DNA of 64,000 nucleotides from Galeopsis tetrahit (Eukaryota > Streptophyta > Magnoliopsida > Lamiales > Lamiaceae). The DNA lies in the NCBI GenBank assembly GCA_963675135.1, contig OY776132.1:9610001-9674000 (forward strand), in the 5' to 3' direction. Under the pieces are notes generated by a model, which saw nothing but the letters and a program-made list of their open reading frames with translations, was not told the DNA's origin and did no database searches. Both the position numbers and the translations under genes were made by a program. Within the stretch, counting starts at the first letter, position 1, and every line of letters starts with the position of its first letter. Below, in pieces: positions 9,904 through 20,372 of this stretch.

Positions 9904-10870
9904 AAAACAGGACCAAAATTGAAAACAAAGGACTGTAATTTGATTCAGACAATTGAAGAAATACGTTTCTAACGAACAGATCCTCATCCTACACTTGCCG
10001 AATTCAAAGATGATATCTAAACTTGTTTTGCATTTTACTCCCTGAATTAAGTATGTGTTTTTACTCCAGTACTTAGTTTATTTCAATTTGCATTTGTAAG
10101 GGGTGGTCACCGCAATTAGTAACTTAGACCGCTTTGCTTGGCTAAAAAAAATAATCTGGAGAGTTCTCAAACCTTAAATACACGAGGAAAAAAAAACTAT
10201 GTGACTCGTGCGAATAAGGTGCAATGTCATTACTAAGACAACTTATAATTATAATGCAATGAATTAATTGTTACAATATATAGTCAATGAATTAGCACGA
10301 TGCCCATTTTAAAACGATTTAACATGAATAGAGTCTTTTAACTTTTTCGGAAATATTTCTAATAAAATAGAAAAATTATAGGACTAAATTGACTTCTATC
10401 TCTTTTTTTAATCACCCGTGCATTTAATACTTTGTAGACTAATAAAGAAAATTTGCTGAAAAATCTAACTGGTGATGTTACATTTTGCGACACACGAGCG
10501 GAAATTGAATTTGGAGGAAATCTGATCATTTCAAATCTTGAAAATTATGTATTTAACCTTAAAAATGTTCGGAAAAAAAATCAACTAACTATGTGTATCG
10601 TGCGAATAAGGAGCAGTGACATTATTTACATAATGTATAATTCAATTTCTTGTAATATGAAAGTTATCTAACCTTAAATATATTATAAAAAATCAAGAAG
10701 CTATGTGACTCGTGCGAATAAGGATCAATGTCATTACGCGCACAATGAATAATTTCCAATAATATGAAAGTTGTTGTAATAAATAGATTACTATCTATTA
10801 TTTAACTAAATGTATTTCCTTGACAACGTATAACGATTCACTTTAACTTAAACTTCGTTTTTCTTTACAG

Positions 10871-11345
10871 GTTGATCTTTTCTATGAAGATGGCCGCCGT
10901 GTTGATGGTAAGGGTGTCGGTAGGAAAGTTCTTGACCGCGTTCGGGATACCTATGAAAGTGAATTGGGAAGCAAGGAATTCGCTTATGATGGGGAGAAAA
11001 GTTTATTCACTGTTTGTTCTCTTCCGCGTAATAAACTCGAGTTTACAGTTGCGCTTGAGGATGTTACGTCTAGTAGGTGTGTATGGTATCTGCTATTTCA
11101 GTTTGCTGCTTTTGTATTATTATGTCTATCTCTTTACAATAGTGGTTTGTTTTGTTGCTTTTAGAAATAATGGGAATACGAGCCCAGGAAATGCGAGCCC
11201 TAATGACAGTGATAGGAAACGGTTAAGACGCCAGGAAACCTTCAAAGTGGAGATAAGCTTTGCTGCTAAGATTCCTATGCAGGCCATTGCAAATGATTTA
11301 CGGGGCCAAGAAAATGAAAATTCTATTGAAGCACTACGGGTTCTG
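10871..11345 (+). pseudogene. Argonaute-4-like fragment, copy D
   Basis: Exon 1 (10871-11076) is in frame through RKVLDRVRDTYESELGSKEF, FAYDGEKSLFT and LEFTVALEDVTSSR. The intron 11077-11164 ends TTTTAG. Exon 2 (11165-11345) has the longest linker (NNGNTSPGNASPNDSDRKR), as in copy A. Copies B and C lack part of this linker. After RVL the tail diverges from B and C near 11394 (ACAAAGACGC). This copy could encode the fragment if spliced, but no promoter or start codon of a gene is seen. Confidence 0.87.
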
Positions 11346-12002
11346 AAAACAGGACCAAAATTGAAAACAAAGGACTATAATTTGATTCAGACAAAGACGC
11401 ATGAAGATTTGCAAAGTTCAATCATGGGCAGTAGTCTGATCATTCCAAATGTTCCAATTTATGCATCAAATCTTAAATAAATTAGACTAAATCAAGAAAA
11501 CATGTGACTCGTGCAAATAATGAATAATTAAGTTTTTTGTAATTTGAATTTTATTTTAATAAATTGATTACTACGAAATATTAAGTACGATAAAACATTG
11601 AAATACAATATTTTGAAGTAGAGGGCAGTGTCTGATATTAAGGGAATTAACCGACCCTTTTCGCTTGTACATGTATATGTGCTGGTTTCCAAAGAAACCA
11701 TGTGACTCGTGCGAATAAGTAGTGATCATTACGCGCACAATGAATAATTCTCAATTTCTTGTAATATGAAAATTTCTTGTACTACAAAAGGCCAAATTGT
11801 GTTTGTGTTGATTTATTAAATGTATCTATCGTCGACCATTGCCAACCGCCTAGATCTAAAATGGGGACAAGGATCTTTCAAATGGGGGAGTATTGTGATG
11901 AGCATAGAAGTGATTGAAGAATAGGGCTTAGCGAACAAAAATTTATAGAAGGAATGGAGAACAAGAATGGGGGATTGCGTGTTTCTCTGACTAACGTGTA
12001 TA
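11346..12002. other. array tail, non-coding
   Basis: Contains two more GTGACTCGTGC motifs (near 11503 and 11700) and AT-rich spacer. No gene is supported. Confidence 0.5.
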
Positions 12003-12122
12003 TGATCCAGCAATTGAAAAAATACGTGTTTATGATCTAGCAATTGAAGAAATACGTGTCTATTATCCAACAAATGAAGGAATACGTGTCTATGATCCAA
12101 CAATTGAAGAAATACGTGTCTA
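12003..12122. repeat. four 30-bp tandem repeats
   Basis: Four head-to-tail units of exactly 30 bp (12003-12032, 12033-12062, 12063-12092, 12093-12122), consensus CAATTGAAGAAATACGTGTC plus TATGATCCAA. The last unit continues as TAACGAACTGATCC. That makes it the same sequence as the tail after exon 2 of the Argonaute copies (for example 8516-8545). The array looks like local amplification of that tail at the composite's right edge. It is not a CRISPR: no spacers. Confidence 0.85.
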
Positions 12123-12129
12123 ACGAACT

Positions 12130-12700
12130 GATCCAACCATTTTTTAGAAGCGCATTAAATTCAGATGACATGGCCTCCCTCCATCGTTCATCTTTTAATG
12201 CCTGAGAGACGCAACTAGGTTCAGTGTCAGAAGATAAAGTAGAAGATAGACCATACCTCGGATTTGGTTTGAAGATACTGTTTTGGGCTCGAGTGTCCAT
12301 TCGAGTTCGTTATTGTATAGGTGGGGATGGTAGTGAGGGAGCATCTGGCGACTCGAGATTAAGGGTTTGTATAGTGGAATTAGGGTTTGGAGTTGATGGG
12401 GTGTACTTAGTAATCTGGGGGGTGCAGCAGGGCTAGGCGTTGGGCTGGTGGGTGTATTAATCAGAACCGGTGGTGCAGGTAACGGGGGTGGTGGCGGGGC
12501 TGGATTCTCATCGAGAGATGGTATATTTTGGGGAAGGGGTGTATTCGTAAGATTTGTGGGTGGGGCAGGATTGGGGGAAGGGGCCATGGTTTTATTGGTA
12601 GGTGCAGAGGGTGAATAAATTAAAACAGTGGGTGTGTCTGGCAGATTGGGGGGTGTATCTGTTAAGGCAAGGGATGTATCAGGAGCAGTTTTAGGAGTGG
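12130..12700 (-). pseudogene. copia integrase-RT linker and start of RT, truncated
   Basis: Minus-strand frames carry RAQNSIFKPNPRYG and VSQALKDERWREAMSSEF, the conserved entry into the copia reverse transcriptase. The frame then passes into Argonaute-composite tail right after LLKNGW, so the RT, including its catalytic Asp-Asp, and RNase H are gone. 12280-12640 encodes a Pro-rich linker (PAPPPPPLPAPP) typical of the integrase-RT spacer. Frameshifts separate it from the integrase frame above. Confidence 0.8.
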
Positions 12701-13690
12701 CTAGAGGAAAGACATTTTCAACAAATTGAACATGACGAGAGGAAAGACATATGTAAGGGGCATGGAGGCATGATGTAAAAGGGCTAAGGCAGTATCAACA
12801 ACATGTCTGTGACGACGTTCAGACATGCCATTGTGTAAAGGGGTGTGGGGAGGAGTTGTGAGATGAGTTATACCATGAGTTTGAAGGAGGGATCGTAGGG
12901 CAATGAATTCGCCCCCGTTGTCAATATAGAGGGTTTTGATTTTGGTGTTGTAGAAGTTTTCTACGATGCTTTTAAAGGATGTAAAGGTGGGTAGGACATC
13001 AGATTTGCGTTTTAGAGGGTAAATCCATATATATTTGCTAAAGTGATCAACAAAAATGACATAGTATTTGAAGCCTTCAGTTGACAGGACAGGGGACGAC
13101 CACACATCTGAAAAAAGAACCTCAAGAGGGGAACTAGATATAATGTTTGAATCGTAAAAAGGAAGTTTATGACTTTTAATACAGTTGCAAGAATCACAAT
13201 AATGCAGTTTTGAGTTCTTGATAGATAAGCTATACTTGGATAAGGTATGTGAAAGGATTTTGGAGGACGAATGACCTAGACGAGCATGCCAGACGGGTGA
13301 TGGTTGTTTTTCCGAGATGGAGGTTGTGGGGTTAAGAGATGCTCGAGTCGGCCATACGTAGAGATTATCCACGCGACTCCCTGTGAGGAGAATGGTCCCC
13401 GTTTTGCCATCCCGCACCTCAAAATAAGTAGAACCAAAAATAATGTTAACATCATTATCTCGACACAAGGTTGAAACAGAGATAAGGTTTTTGGCCATTT
13501 GTGGGACAACAAGGACGTTTGAAAATTTAAGCATATTAACATGAGGAAACGACAAGGAACCAATATGCGAAATTTGCAAACCGTTACCATCACCGATGAC
13601 GACATCATTCGAGCCGGCATATGGAGAGGAAACAGATAAATTATGGGGGTGAGTTGTGATATGATGAGAGGCCCCGGAGTCCAAGATCCA
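12701..13690 (-). pseudogene. copia protease-integrase region
   Basis: A 327-codon frame. It opens with the aspartic protease motif DSGASHH (about 13660). The GAG-pre-integrase HARLGH and CDSC zinc-binding pieces lie near 13200-13280. The integrase core follows: DVWSSPV, FVDHFSKYIW, YIDNGGEF and HNGMSERRHR, giving the D, D, E positions. The ATG at 13684 is internal to a longer gag-pol frame, since HPWILDSGAS precedes it. Stops and frameshifts before and after make it non-functional. It belongs to the element whose 5' LTR is at 14308-14458. Confidence 0.88.
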
Positions 13691-14294
13691 GGGGTGAGAG
13701 GGGATTTTTGAAATAGCAGAGTGGGCGGATGTGGTGTATGTATCAGCAGGGTGGGTGTGTATATTGGGTGGGGTGTATGTAGTAGTGGAGTGGGTGCGTA
13801 TATGCGGGGGGGTGTATTTACCAGAGTTTCGGGTGCATGCTGCAGTGGAGTTGTGGGTCTGGCCCGTCTGGCCAGTACGGGAGTATGCAGTGTCGGAGGG
13901 AGGGCAAAGATGCTGGGGGTGTACTTACCGGAGCTGGGGGTGTATGCAGCAGGGGAGTAGTGGTTTTGGCCCATCTGAGCAGCAAATATTCAAGCGATGG
14001 ATTGAATTTGCAGGAGAGTGATTCTGTGATTGAAGAATCAAGAAGTTTGGGTTGCTGTTTGGATGATACAGAGGCACGATTCTGTGTGAGGAGAGTTTGT
14101 TAAGTTTTGCCTAACAAATAGAAGATTGCTTGGAACAAGGATGGTCTGGTAACTGAATCTTGTTTTAAGAAACAGAAGAAGGATCGGTGCAGCATCCGAG
14201 ACTGGGAAGGGTGATAGTCGGGAGTTTTGAACGACGGTAGACGTCGGACAACGACTACGAGGAAGAGTGTCGGATCAAGGCGTTAGCCGAACGA
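13691..14294 (-). pseudogene. degraded copia gag region and leader
   Basis: Between the protease and the primer-binding site. Minus-strand translation is rich in Pro/Thr/His repeats (TLVNTPP, TPLLHTPHP), like a gag C-terminal linker. The capsid part of gag is missing or unrecognisable, because only about 600 bp remain where more than 1 kb is usual. Deletion is likely. Confidence 0.55.
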
Positions 14295-14307
14295 CTCGTT
14301 GATACCA
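14295..14307 (-). promoter_or_regulatory. primer-binding site of the copia element
   Basis: Reads TGGTATCAACGAG on the minus strand directly after the LTR. This fits the initiator-Met tRNA primer site used by copia elements for its first eight bases and then departs from it. Confidence 0.7.
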
Positions 14308-14458
14308 TATAGAGAAACAATAAATTGTGAAATTATAATTTCATTGAGTGAATGTAAAGAATACATGAGGGGAGTATTTATAGATACAAAACATATCTAC
14401 TATATATCTCTAATTTAAGGAAATAAAGATTTACAAGATATATAAAATATATTATACA
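14308..14458 (-). repeat. short copia 5' LTR
   Basis: About 151 bp, from TGTATAATATATTTTATAT (14458, minus) to ..TTGTTTCTCTATA next to the primer-binding site. It has a TATA box (TATAAATA, 14376-14383) and a short R region. LTRs this small occur in several short-LTR copia lineages. The usual terminal CA is not seen. The 3' LTR is lost with the right part of the element. Confidence 0.65.
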
Positions 14459-14464
14459 AGATGA

Positions 14465-15193
14465 TGCGGACAAAATATGTCGCTCTTGGAAACATCGACA
14501 CGTGGCAACGAGGTAAATTATAGTAGTCTTAATAAGGTCAATGGGCTTAAAGATTGGATTTATACACTCCTAGGCCCAAAGAGGGGAACGAGAATAGCTG
14601 GGCCTTTAGCCCATGTCCGAAGATTAATAGTCTTTGGGTCCAGGGATCTGGCCCAAAGGGAACGCATAGTATGAGCTATTTTTTCCTAACTAAGTCAAGA
14701 GAAGAAGTCAATCCGAGAAGATAGGGCCAGTATATTGAAGGGCCAAGTCTTTAGGGATATGGACCAAGTCTTCAGGGATTTGGGTCGAATTTACAGGGAA
14801 GTGCGAGCAAATATAGGGAGAAAGAGTCTTCCTCTCTCCGGAAAGAGAGGACCAGGTATATAAACAAGTTACTTTTACATTATCATTCATGTTTTCATAC
14901 AGAACACACATACTTTTACGATACATATTGAATTTAGAAGAAACATCAGATTATTCGCCAGAATTTCCCTAGAATTACAGGGAAATTCCTCCTTGATTCT
15001 CCTAAGAAGGATTCTGACTTAAGAGTCGGAGATTCCACGCCGGAGTCCCCCTCCGGCGTGCTTTTGCAAGTCATTTTAGGATTTTCTAGAAGATTGACGT
15101 GAGGATTGCCAAGGATAAAGAGCGATTCAAACCCGTGATTCGTAGCGCTCGTAAAGGAACGGTTGATATCCATAGGCGTTCTTTTTCGACGCA
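14465..15193 (+). repeat. Tat-lineage Ty3/gypsy 5' LTR
   Basis: 729 bp starting TGCGGACAAAATATGTC and ending GACGCA, just before the primer-binding site. A TATA box lies at 14857-14864 (TATATAAA). A 10-bp perfect hairpin lies at 15036-15060. The start was set by homology with the LTR at 25716 (TGCGGCCTAAAAATGTC). The two LTRs share landmarks (TCGACACGTG, the hairpin) but are otherwise strongly diverged. The element inserted next to the copia LTR end. Confidence 0.75.
15036..15060 (+). other. LTR hairpin (10-bp stem)
   Basis: CACGCCGGAG (15036-15045), loop TCCCC, CTCCGGCGTG (15051-15060). It lies some 170 bp after the TATA box, so it would be in the transcript. The related LTR at 25716-26423 has the same hairpin with a paired base change. 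Confidence 0.75.
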
Positions 15194-15198
15194 ACAAC

Positions 15199-15216
15199 TG
15201 GCGCCGTCTGTGGGAA
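15199..15216 (+). promoter_or_regulatory. primer-binding site of the gypsy element
   Basis: TGGCGCCGTCTGTGGGAA, six bases after the LTR end. TGGCGCCGTCTGTGGG is the common primer-binding site of Tat-group gypsy elements. Confidence 0.85.
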
Positions 15217-15253
15217 TATCTCGAGCTAAGGCGTGAGAAAAATTCCATATTAA

Positions 15254-17533
15254 ATGGGTGGAGAACAAGATCTGACGAAGCAGACTAAGGAGAAAGGAGA
15301 TTCCACTCCTCCTCCTTTCCCTCCGCCTCCCCCAGGTTTTCCCTTAAATAGAAATCTAGGGAAACAACCTGCAAATCCTGCACCAGAAGATATCCCTCTC
15401 GCTCAAGAGGGGAATGTAACGGGTATCTCCGGAGCTTCGGGAAGTGGGATCAATAGGGATATCCCTAACCCCAATGCTCGACCGGAACTCTTGACTATTT
15501 CTCAAGATCAATTAGATGAGATGATCGCACAATCGGTCGAAAGGATAATCACTTCTCGTGGACTTCGCCCTCCTGGACCTGTTCCACCTACCCACGAGGG
15601 TACAAAGCAAAATCCCCCAGAACATGTCATTGATTCTGCTCCAGTCCCCTCCAGGAATGAAGGCCCCCCCTAAAATCAGGAGGAAAAGATGCCTTCCCAA
15701 GCTGAGAGATGTGTCCTTGATAGACCCCCCCGGAAGAATACGGAAAGGATCCCTGGTGACACTACTCTGGACACAGGGATAGGGGAAAGCACGGACGACA
15801 CTTACCAGGGAGCAGTTAGTGATCAAATACAAGCCCTACGTAAAGAAATGAAGGACATGCAGAAACACATGACGGATAGTGTAAGTAAACCTTCTTACAT
15901 TACTGGCTATCAATTCTCATCTAATATTTTACAAGATGAATTGCCTTCTAATTTCAAACCTTTAAATTTTGAATATGATGGCACCACGGATCCGTATGAG
16001 CATTTGATGAGGTTCGAGAATGCGGCCCTATTACATCGATATGGGGAGGGCGTCAAGTGCAGGGTGTTTTTAACTACCCTATCCAAAGCGGCCCAACAGT
16101 GGTTCACACAGCTAGGGCCGGATACCATCCATTCGTGGTCGGAGTTTAGTGAATTTTTCTTGCATCAATTCGCTAGCGCTAGGAGGCAACCTAGGGCCAC
16201 ACTGACCCTGTTCAACATGCGACAAGGGGAGAATGAGAGCCTTCGGGCTTTCTTAAAAAGATTCAACCAAGCAGCCTTAGAGGTACCAACAGCCTCTTCC
16301 GAGGTCAAAATCAATGCTCTTACTAATGGACTAAGAGACGGAGACCTGTTCACGTCTCTAGCCAAGAAGCCTGTGCAGACCTTTAATGAGTTACTAAGGA
16401 GAGCAGAAAAATACCTCACCCTGGAAGAGGTGAGGAAGGCTAAGCGTTCGGAAACCAGGACAATAGTGGGGAATGGAGAACGAAGAAGAGAGATAATGCC
16501 TAGGAGGCCTAGCCCCGAGAAACACAGAAGTTCGAGGAGTCTGGAAAGTGTAAAAGGAGAGGAAGCTGCGCGTTGGAGTCCCAGGGGAAGGACAGGGAAA
16601 TATACCCCTCTGAGGATAGAACCAGCAAAGATTCTAGAAGTAGCAGGGGACCACCCCGATATGAAGTTCCTCTATTCAAGGAATAGGGGCCCCCAGAATC
16701 CTAAATCCGACAGGTTTTGTAGGTTTCATAATGACTATGGCCATGATACAAACCAATGTTGGCACCTGAAAGACGAAATAGAAAGAATGATCCAAGCAGG
16801 CCATCTAAAGGAGTTTATCTTCAGAGATCGACAAGGCTCTAGAGGGCAAAAGAGGAAGGACCCCGAGGGGAAGCCAGAGGATAACAGAAGAGAGCAGAGG
16901 AAGAGCACAGAGGATCAGCCACCCCCTCCTCAAAAGAGAGGAACTATTCACATGATCATGGGAGGCCCTGCTGATGGAGATTCCTTTAGACAGAGGAAGC
17001 AAAGTGTTAGGTCGCTGAAGAGTGAGAGGAATATGGAACAACACGAGATAGGAAAGATGACAGAGGTTCCTGATATTCACTTTGGGCCAGAAAACACAGG
17101 GGAACCCAGAGAAACCCATAATGACGCACTTGTCATTACCACGGATATAGTAGGATATAATGTGGCCATAATTTTTGTAGACACGGGGAGCTCTGCTGAT
17201 ATCATGTTCCTGGAGTGTTTTAAGAAGATGGAATTAAACATAAAGCTCAGACCAGTGGAGACCGCCCTCTATGGATTCTCAGGAGGTGCCATTCAACCCC
17301 TTGGTTCAGCATTATTACAAGTAGGGTTAGGAGCCGCCCCTAACCGACGCGTGCAAGTGATAGAGTTTCTGATAGTAGACGTCCCATCCTCGTATAATGT
17401 GGTAATGGGAAGACCAAGCTTGAATATCTTCCAGGTAGTGATCTCCACCTTCCACATGAAGATGAAATTTCCTGCCTCGGGGGGTGTGGGAGAGATATGT
17501 GGGACCAATACCAAGCAAGGAAATGTTATGTAG
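15254..17533 (+). pseudogene. Tat-lineage gag and protease
   Basis: One frame broken by a single TAA (15671-15673); both parts are in the same phase. The start ATG at 15254 is 38 bp after the primer-binding site. The Pro-rich N-terminus (PPPFPPPPPGFP) is followed by the retrotransposon gag domain (YDGTTDPYEHLMRFEN, QWFTQLGPDTIHSW, FNMRQGENESL; about 15960-16420). A zinc-knuckle-like CRFHNDYGHDTNQCWHLK lies near 16720, and the aspartic protease motif VDTGSSADIMF near 17180. The frame then ends at 17533, while the pol frame continues in another phase from 17497. Gag forms the particle; the protease cleaves the polyprotein. Confidence 0.9.
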
Positions 17534-19103
17534 AATCGGTTAAAATAGCGGACAGGGCCATGTTCCGAGGGATGGAGAGATTTAAGGGTGAAGACCCTGA
17601 GTTGAAAAGACAGAAAGTGGGTGAGCTGGTACAAGAGCAACCCAAAGCCAAAGTAGATGAAGAATTAATGAACATTGAGCTTTACCCGGGAAAAGAGGGA
17701 TTCACAACCAGGATAGGTACTCACATGAATCCTGAACTTCAAGAAAGGATGGTACTCACCCTTCGGGAGAATGCGGATATCTTCGCTTTCACCTCGACAG
17801 ACATGACGGGTATCCCTCCAGAGATAGCGATGCACCACCTTAATGTGGATCCCAGAGCCAGGCCAGTGAAGCAGAAGTTAAGGAACTTTGGTAAGGAGAA
17901 GAACCTCATTGTGAAAGAGGAAATTGATAAACTGTGGATTGCAGGGCATGTGAAGAGAGTGCAGTTCTGGTGTCTAAGGGAGCTGGCAAATGGAGAATGT
18001 GTATTGATTTTAGAGATCTGAATAAAGCATGCCCCAAGGATCATTATCCTCTGCTTAGAATTGATCAATTGGTAGATGCCACATCCGGATTCGAATTGCT
18101 TAGCATGATGGATTCATATCAAGGGTACCATCAAATCCAGTTGAACCCTCTTGATATACCAAAGGTATGCTTTATTGCGACATGTGGTACTTTCGGTTAT
18201 GTACGTATGCCTTTTGGACTAATAAATGCAGGAGCCACATATAAAAGAATGGTAGACTCGGTGTTCTGAGGACAGATTGGTAGGAACATGGAGATCTACG
18301 TGGATGATATGCTAGCTAAGAGTGTTAAAGCAGAGGAACATATCAATGACCTGAAGGAGATATTTCAGGTAATCAAAGAAAACGGTATTAAATTAAATCC
18401 AGCTAAATGTTCTTTTGGAGTAGGGTCAGGAAAATTCCTGGGATACATGGTGACTCAGAGGGGGATAGAAGTTAACCCTGCTAAAGTCAAGGCAGTTCTT
18501 GACATGCAACCTCCTCGAAATCTGAAGGAGTTGCAGACCCTGAACGGCAGAATCGCAGCTCTTAGCAAATTCATAGCAAGGTCAGCAGAGAAGAGCCACC
18601 ACTTCTTCAGAACATTAAGGAAAGGGTCGAGGTTCGAATGGGATGAGCAATGTCAAAAGGCTTTCGAAGAACTGAAGCTCCATCTTGAACAGCTTCCGAA
18701 GCTAACCAAGCCCTCTCAGAGAGATGTCTTGCTCTTATACCTCTCAGTAGGGGAACATTCCCTGAGTACCACCCTGATGAAAGAGGAAGGCTCCGCACAA
18801 CAACCCATATACTATGTGAGCAAGGTCATTCAAGGGGCAGAGATGAGATATTCAGAAGTGGAGAAAGTAGCCTTGGCGGTGGTAGTGACGGCTAGGCGAT
18901 TACGCCCCTATTTCTTGTCTTATAAAGTTATGGTGCGGACTAATTTCCCTTTAAAGCAGACATTAGGGAGAGCAGACTTGTCAGGAAGAATGGTTAGATG
19001 GGCAGTGGAACTACATGAATATGATATTGATTACGAACCAAGGAAGGCCATTAAGGCCCTAGCCTTAGCAGACTTTATTCAAGAGTCCACCAGGGTGGAG
19101 TAG
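17497..19103 (+). pseudogene. Tat-lineage reverse transcriptase and first RNase H
   Basis: The frame shifts near 17500 and again near 17950. The RT carries GKWRMCIDFRDLNKACPKD, YPLLRIDQLVDATSG, FGLINAGATYKRMVD and the catalytic YVDDM (about 18301). A TGA at 18267-18269 lies just before the catalytic motif, in a context suggesting a former CGA. The LNGRIAALSKFIARS region follows. Then comes a degraded gypsy RNase H (PIYYVSKVIQGAEMRY, VVVTARRLRPYF), ending at TAG 19101-19103 (probably a former CAG). Two frameshifts and two stops make pol dead. Confidence 0.9.
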
Positions 19104-19445
19104 GTCCAAGGCTGGAAAGTGTATGTTGATGGTTCTGCATCCGCGTTAGGGTGCGGAGCAGGGATAGTGCTGATTGATCCTGAAGGCCAAGAGGTACAGG
19201 TCGCCGTCAAGTTCCGGTTCTCAACCTCAAATAATGGCGCAGAATATGAGGCCCTGATTAGAGGGGCCAATATGGCAGCAGAGTTAGGGGCACAAAAAGT
19301 CACCCTGTATTCTGACTCGCAACTGGTAGTGCAACAGGTTACGGGGGAATATCTCGCCAAAGACGAAAGAATGATCGCTTATCTAGAACAGGTACAGAAG
19401 TTAAAGAATAAATTCCACACTTTTGAAGTGATACAGGTACCAAGA
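19104..19445 (+). pseudogene. second (archaeal-type) RNase H of the Tat element
   Basis: WKVYVDGSASALGCGAGIVL, NNGAEYEALIRGANMA, TLYSDSQLVVQQVTGEY: a second RNase H with the D, E, D catalytic positions visible. Two tandem RNase H domains are diagnostic of the Tat branch (Ogre/Retand types). It is in phase with the preceding frame apart from the stop at 19101. It is cut off at VIQVPR by the repeat starting at 19446. No integrase is found anywhere downstream. Confidence 0.88.
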
Positions 19446-20372
19446 CACTACAGGAAATCACACTTTACATGACGAATTTTTTCGTGACGACATAAAATTC
19501 GTCACAATTTGTTAATTAATGGTGACAAATTTAATCTTCGTCACTTAATAACTAGAATTCCTGACAAAATTTTATTTTGTCACCAATAATATTTTTTTTC
19601 ATGACGAATTTTTTTTTTTTGTCACCAATAATATATTTTTTCGTCACCAATTTGAAAATATCATGACGCCAATAAGAAAATCGTCACAAGAATGTTTAGT
19701 GACAAAATGTATAATAATATGTGACGATATTCACCGTCATGAAAATTAATACTTCCATGACGATGGTATGTTTTGTCATTTTTATTCAAAATAAGTAGTG
19801 ACGCTATTATTTCGTCACAATATTCTTTGGTGACGACATTCATAATAATTTGTGACTATCATATTCGTCATATAATACAATATTTTCATGACGATTTTAT
19901 GTTTCGTTATTAATTGTTTAGAATAATTAGTGACATATCCTTTCGTCATCGATATTTATATATAGTGACGATTAATATTATTTCGTCACAATATTATTTG
20001 GTGACGATATTCATTGTAATTAGTGACGATAATCATCGTCATATAATATAATATTTTTATGACAATTTTATGTTTCGTCATTAATTGTTCAGAATAATTA
20101 GTGACACATTCTTTCGTCACTAATATTTATATATGGTGACAATAAATAATCATTTGTCATTTTTCACAAAAGAGGGTCATACATTTCATAATTATCTTTT
20201 ATGACGCATGAATTTCGTCATCATTTGTTACACAAACGTGACAAATTTAAATTTAGTCATTAAAATTTTATCTTTGTGACAAATTCTATTGTTGTCATTA
20301 TTAATAATTTTATTTATCACTAATTAGTGTTTCCTTCGTTTCGTAATTACTTATACATTTTTTGTACTAGGA
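19446..20372. mobile_element. CACTA-like non-autonomous element
   Basis: Starts CACTACAGGAAATCACACTT at 19446, cutting the RNase H frame. It is filled with some 25 copies of TTCGTCAC / GTGACGAA in both orientations, the subterminal type of CACTA elements. The right border is uncertain: GTACTAGG at about 20365-20372 is only a poor match to an inverted terminus. No coding frame. The host pol sequence does not resume after it. Confidence 0.6.

Larger units (their letters stand above)
7978..11480 (+). repeat. tandem array of the ~1.43-kb Argonaute module
   Basis: Exon 1 starts at 8011, 9434 and 10871, giving spacings of 1423 and 1437 bp. Spacer segments also match (8690-9430 against 10140-10870), including the AATCACCCGTGC block, the ATCTGGAGARTTCTCAAAC block and the repeated GTGACTCGTGCG motif. 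The unit is therefore Argonaute exons plus a ~0.95-kb spacer. Small indels between copies show that the array is not brand new. The array faces inverted copy A across about 3 kb. Confidence 0.85.

Noticed and set aside
12003..12122. Regular 30-bp repeats as a CRISPR array
   Set aside because: Units are contiguous with no spacers, and the sequence derives from the neighbouring Argonaute module tail in a plant genome.
12224..14103. Several + strand frames opposite the minus-strand copia
   Set aside because: Shadows of the copia linker and gag; Gly/Val-rich composition comes from the antisense of Pro/Thr codons.
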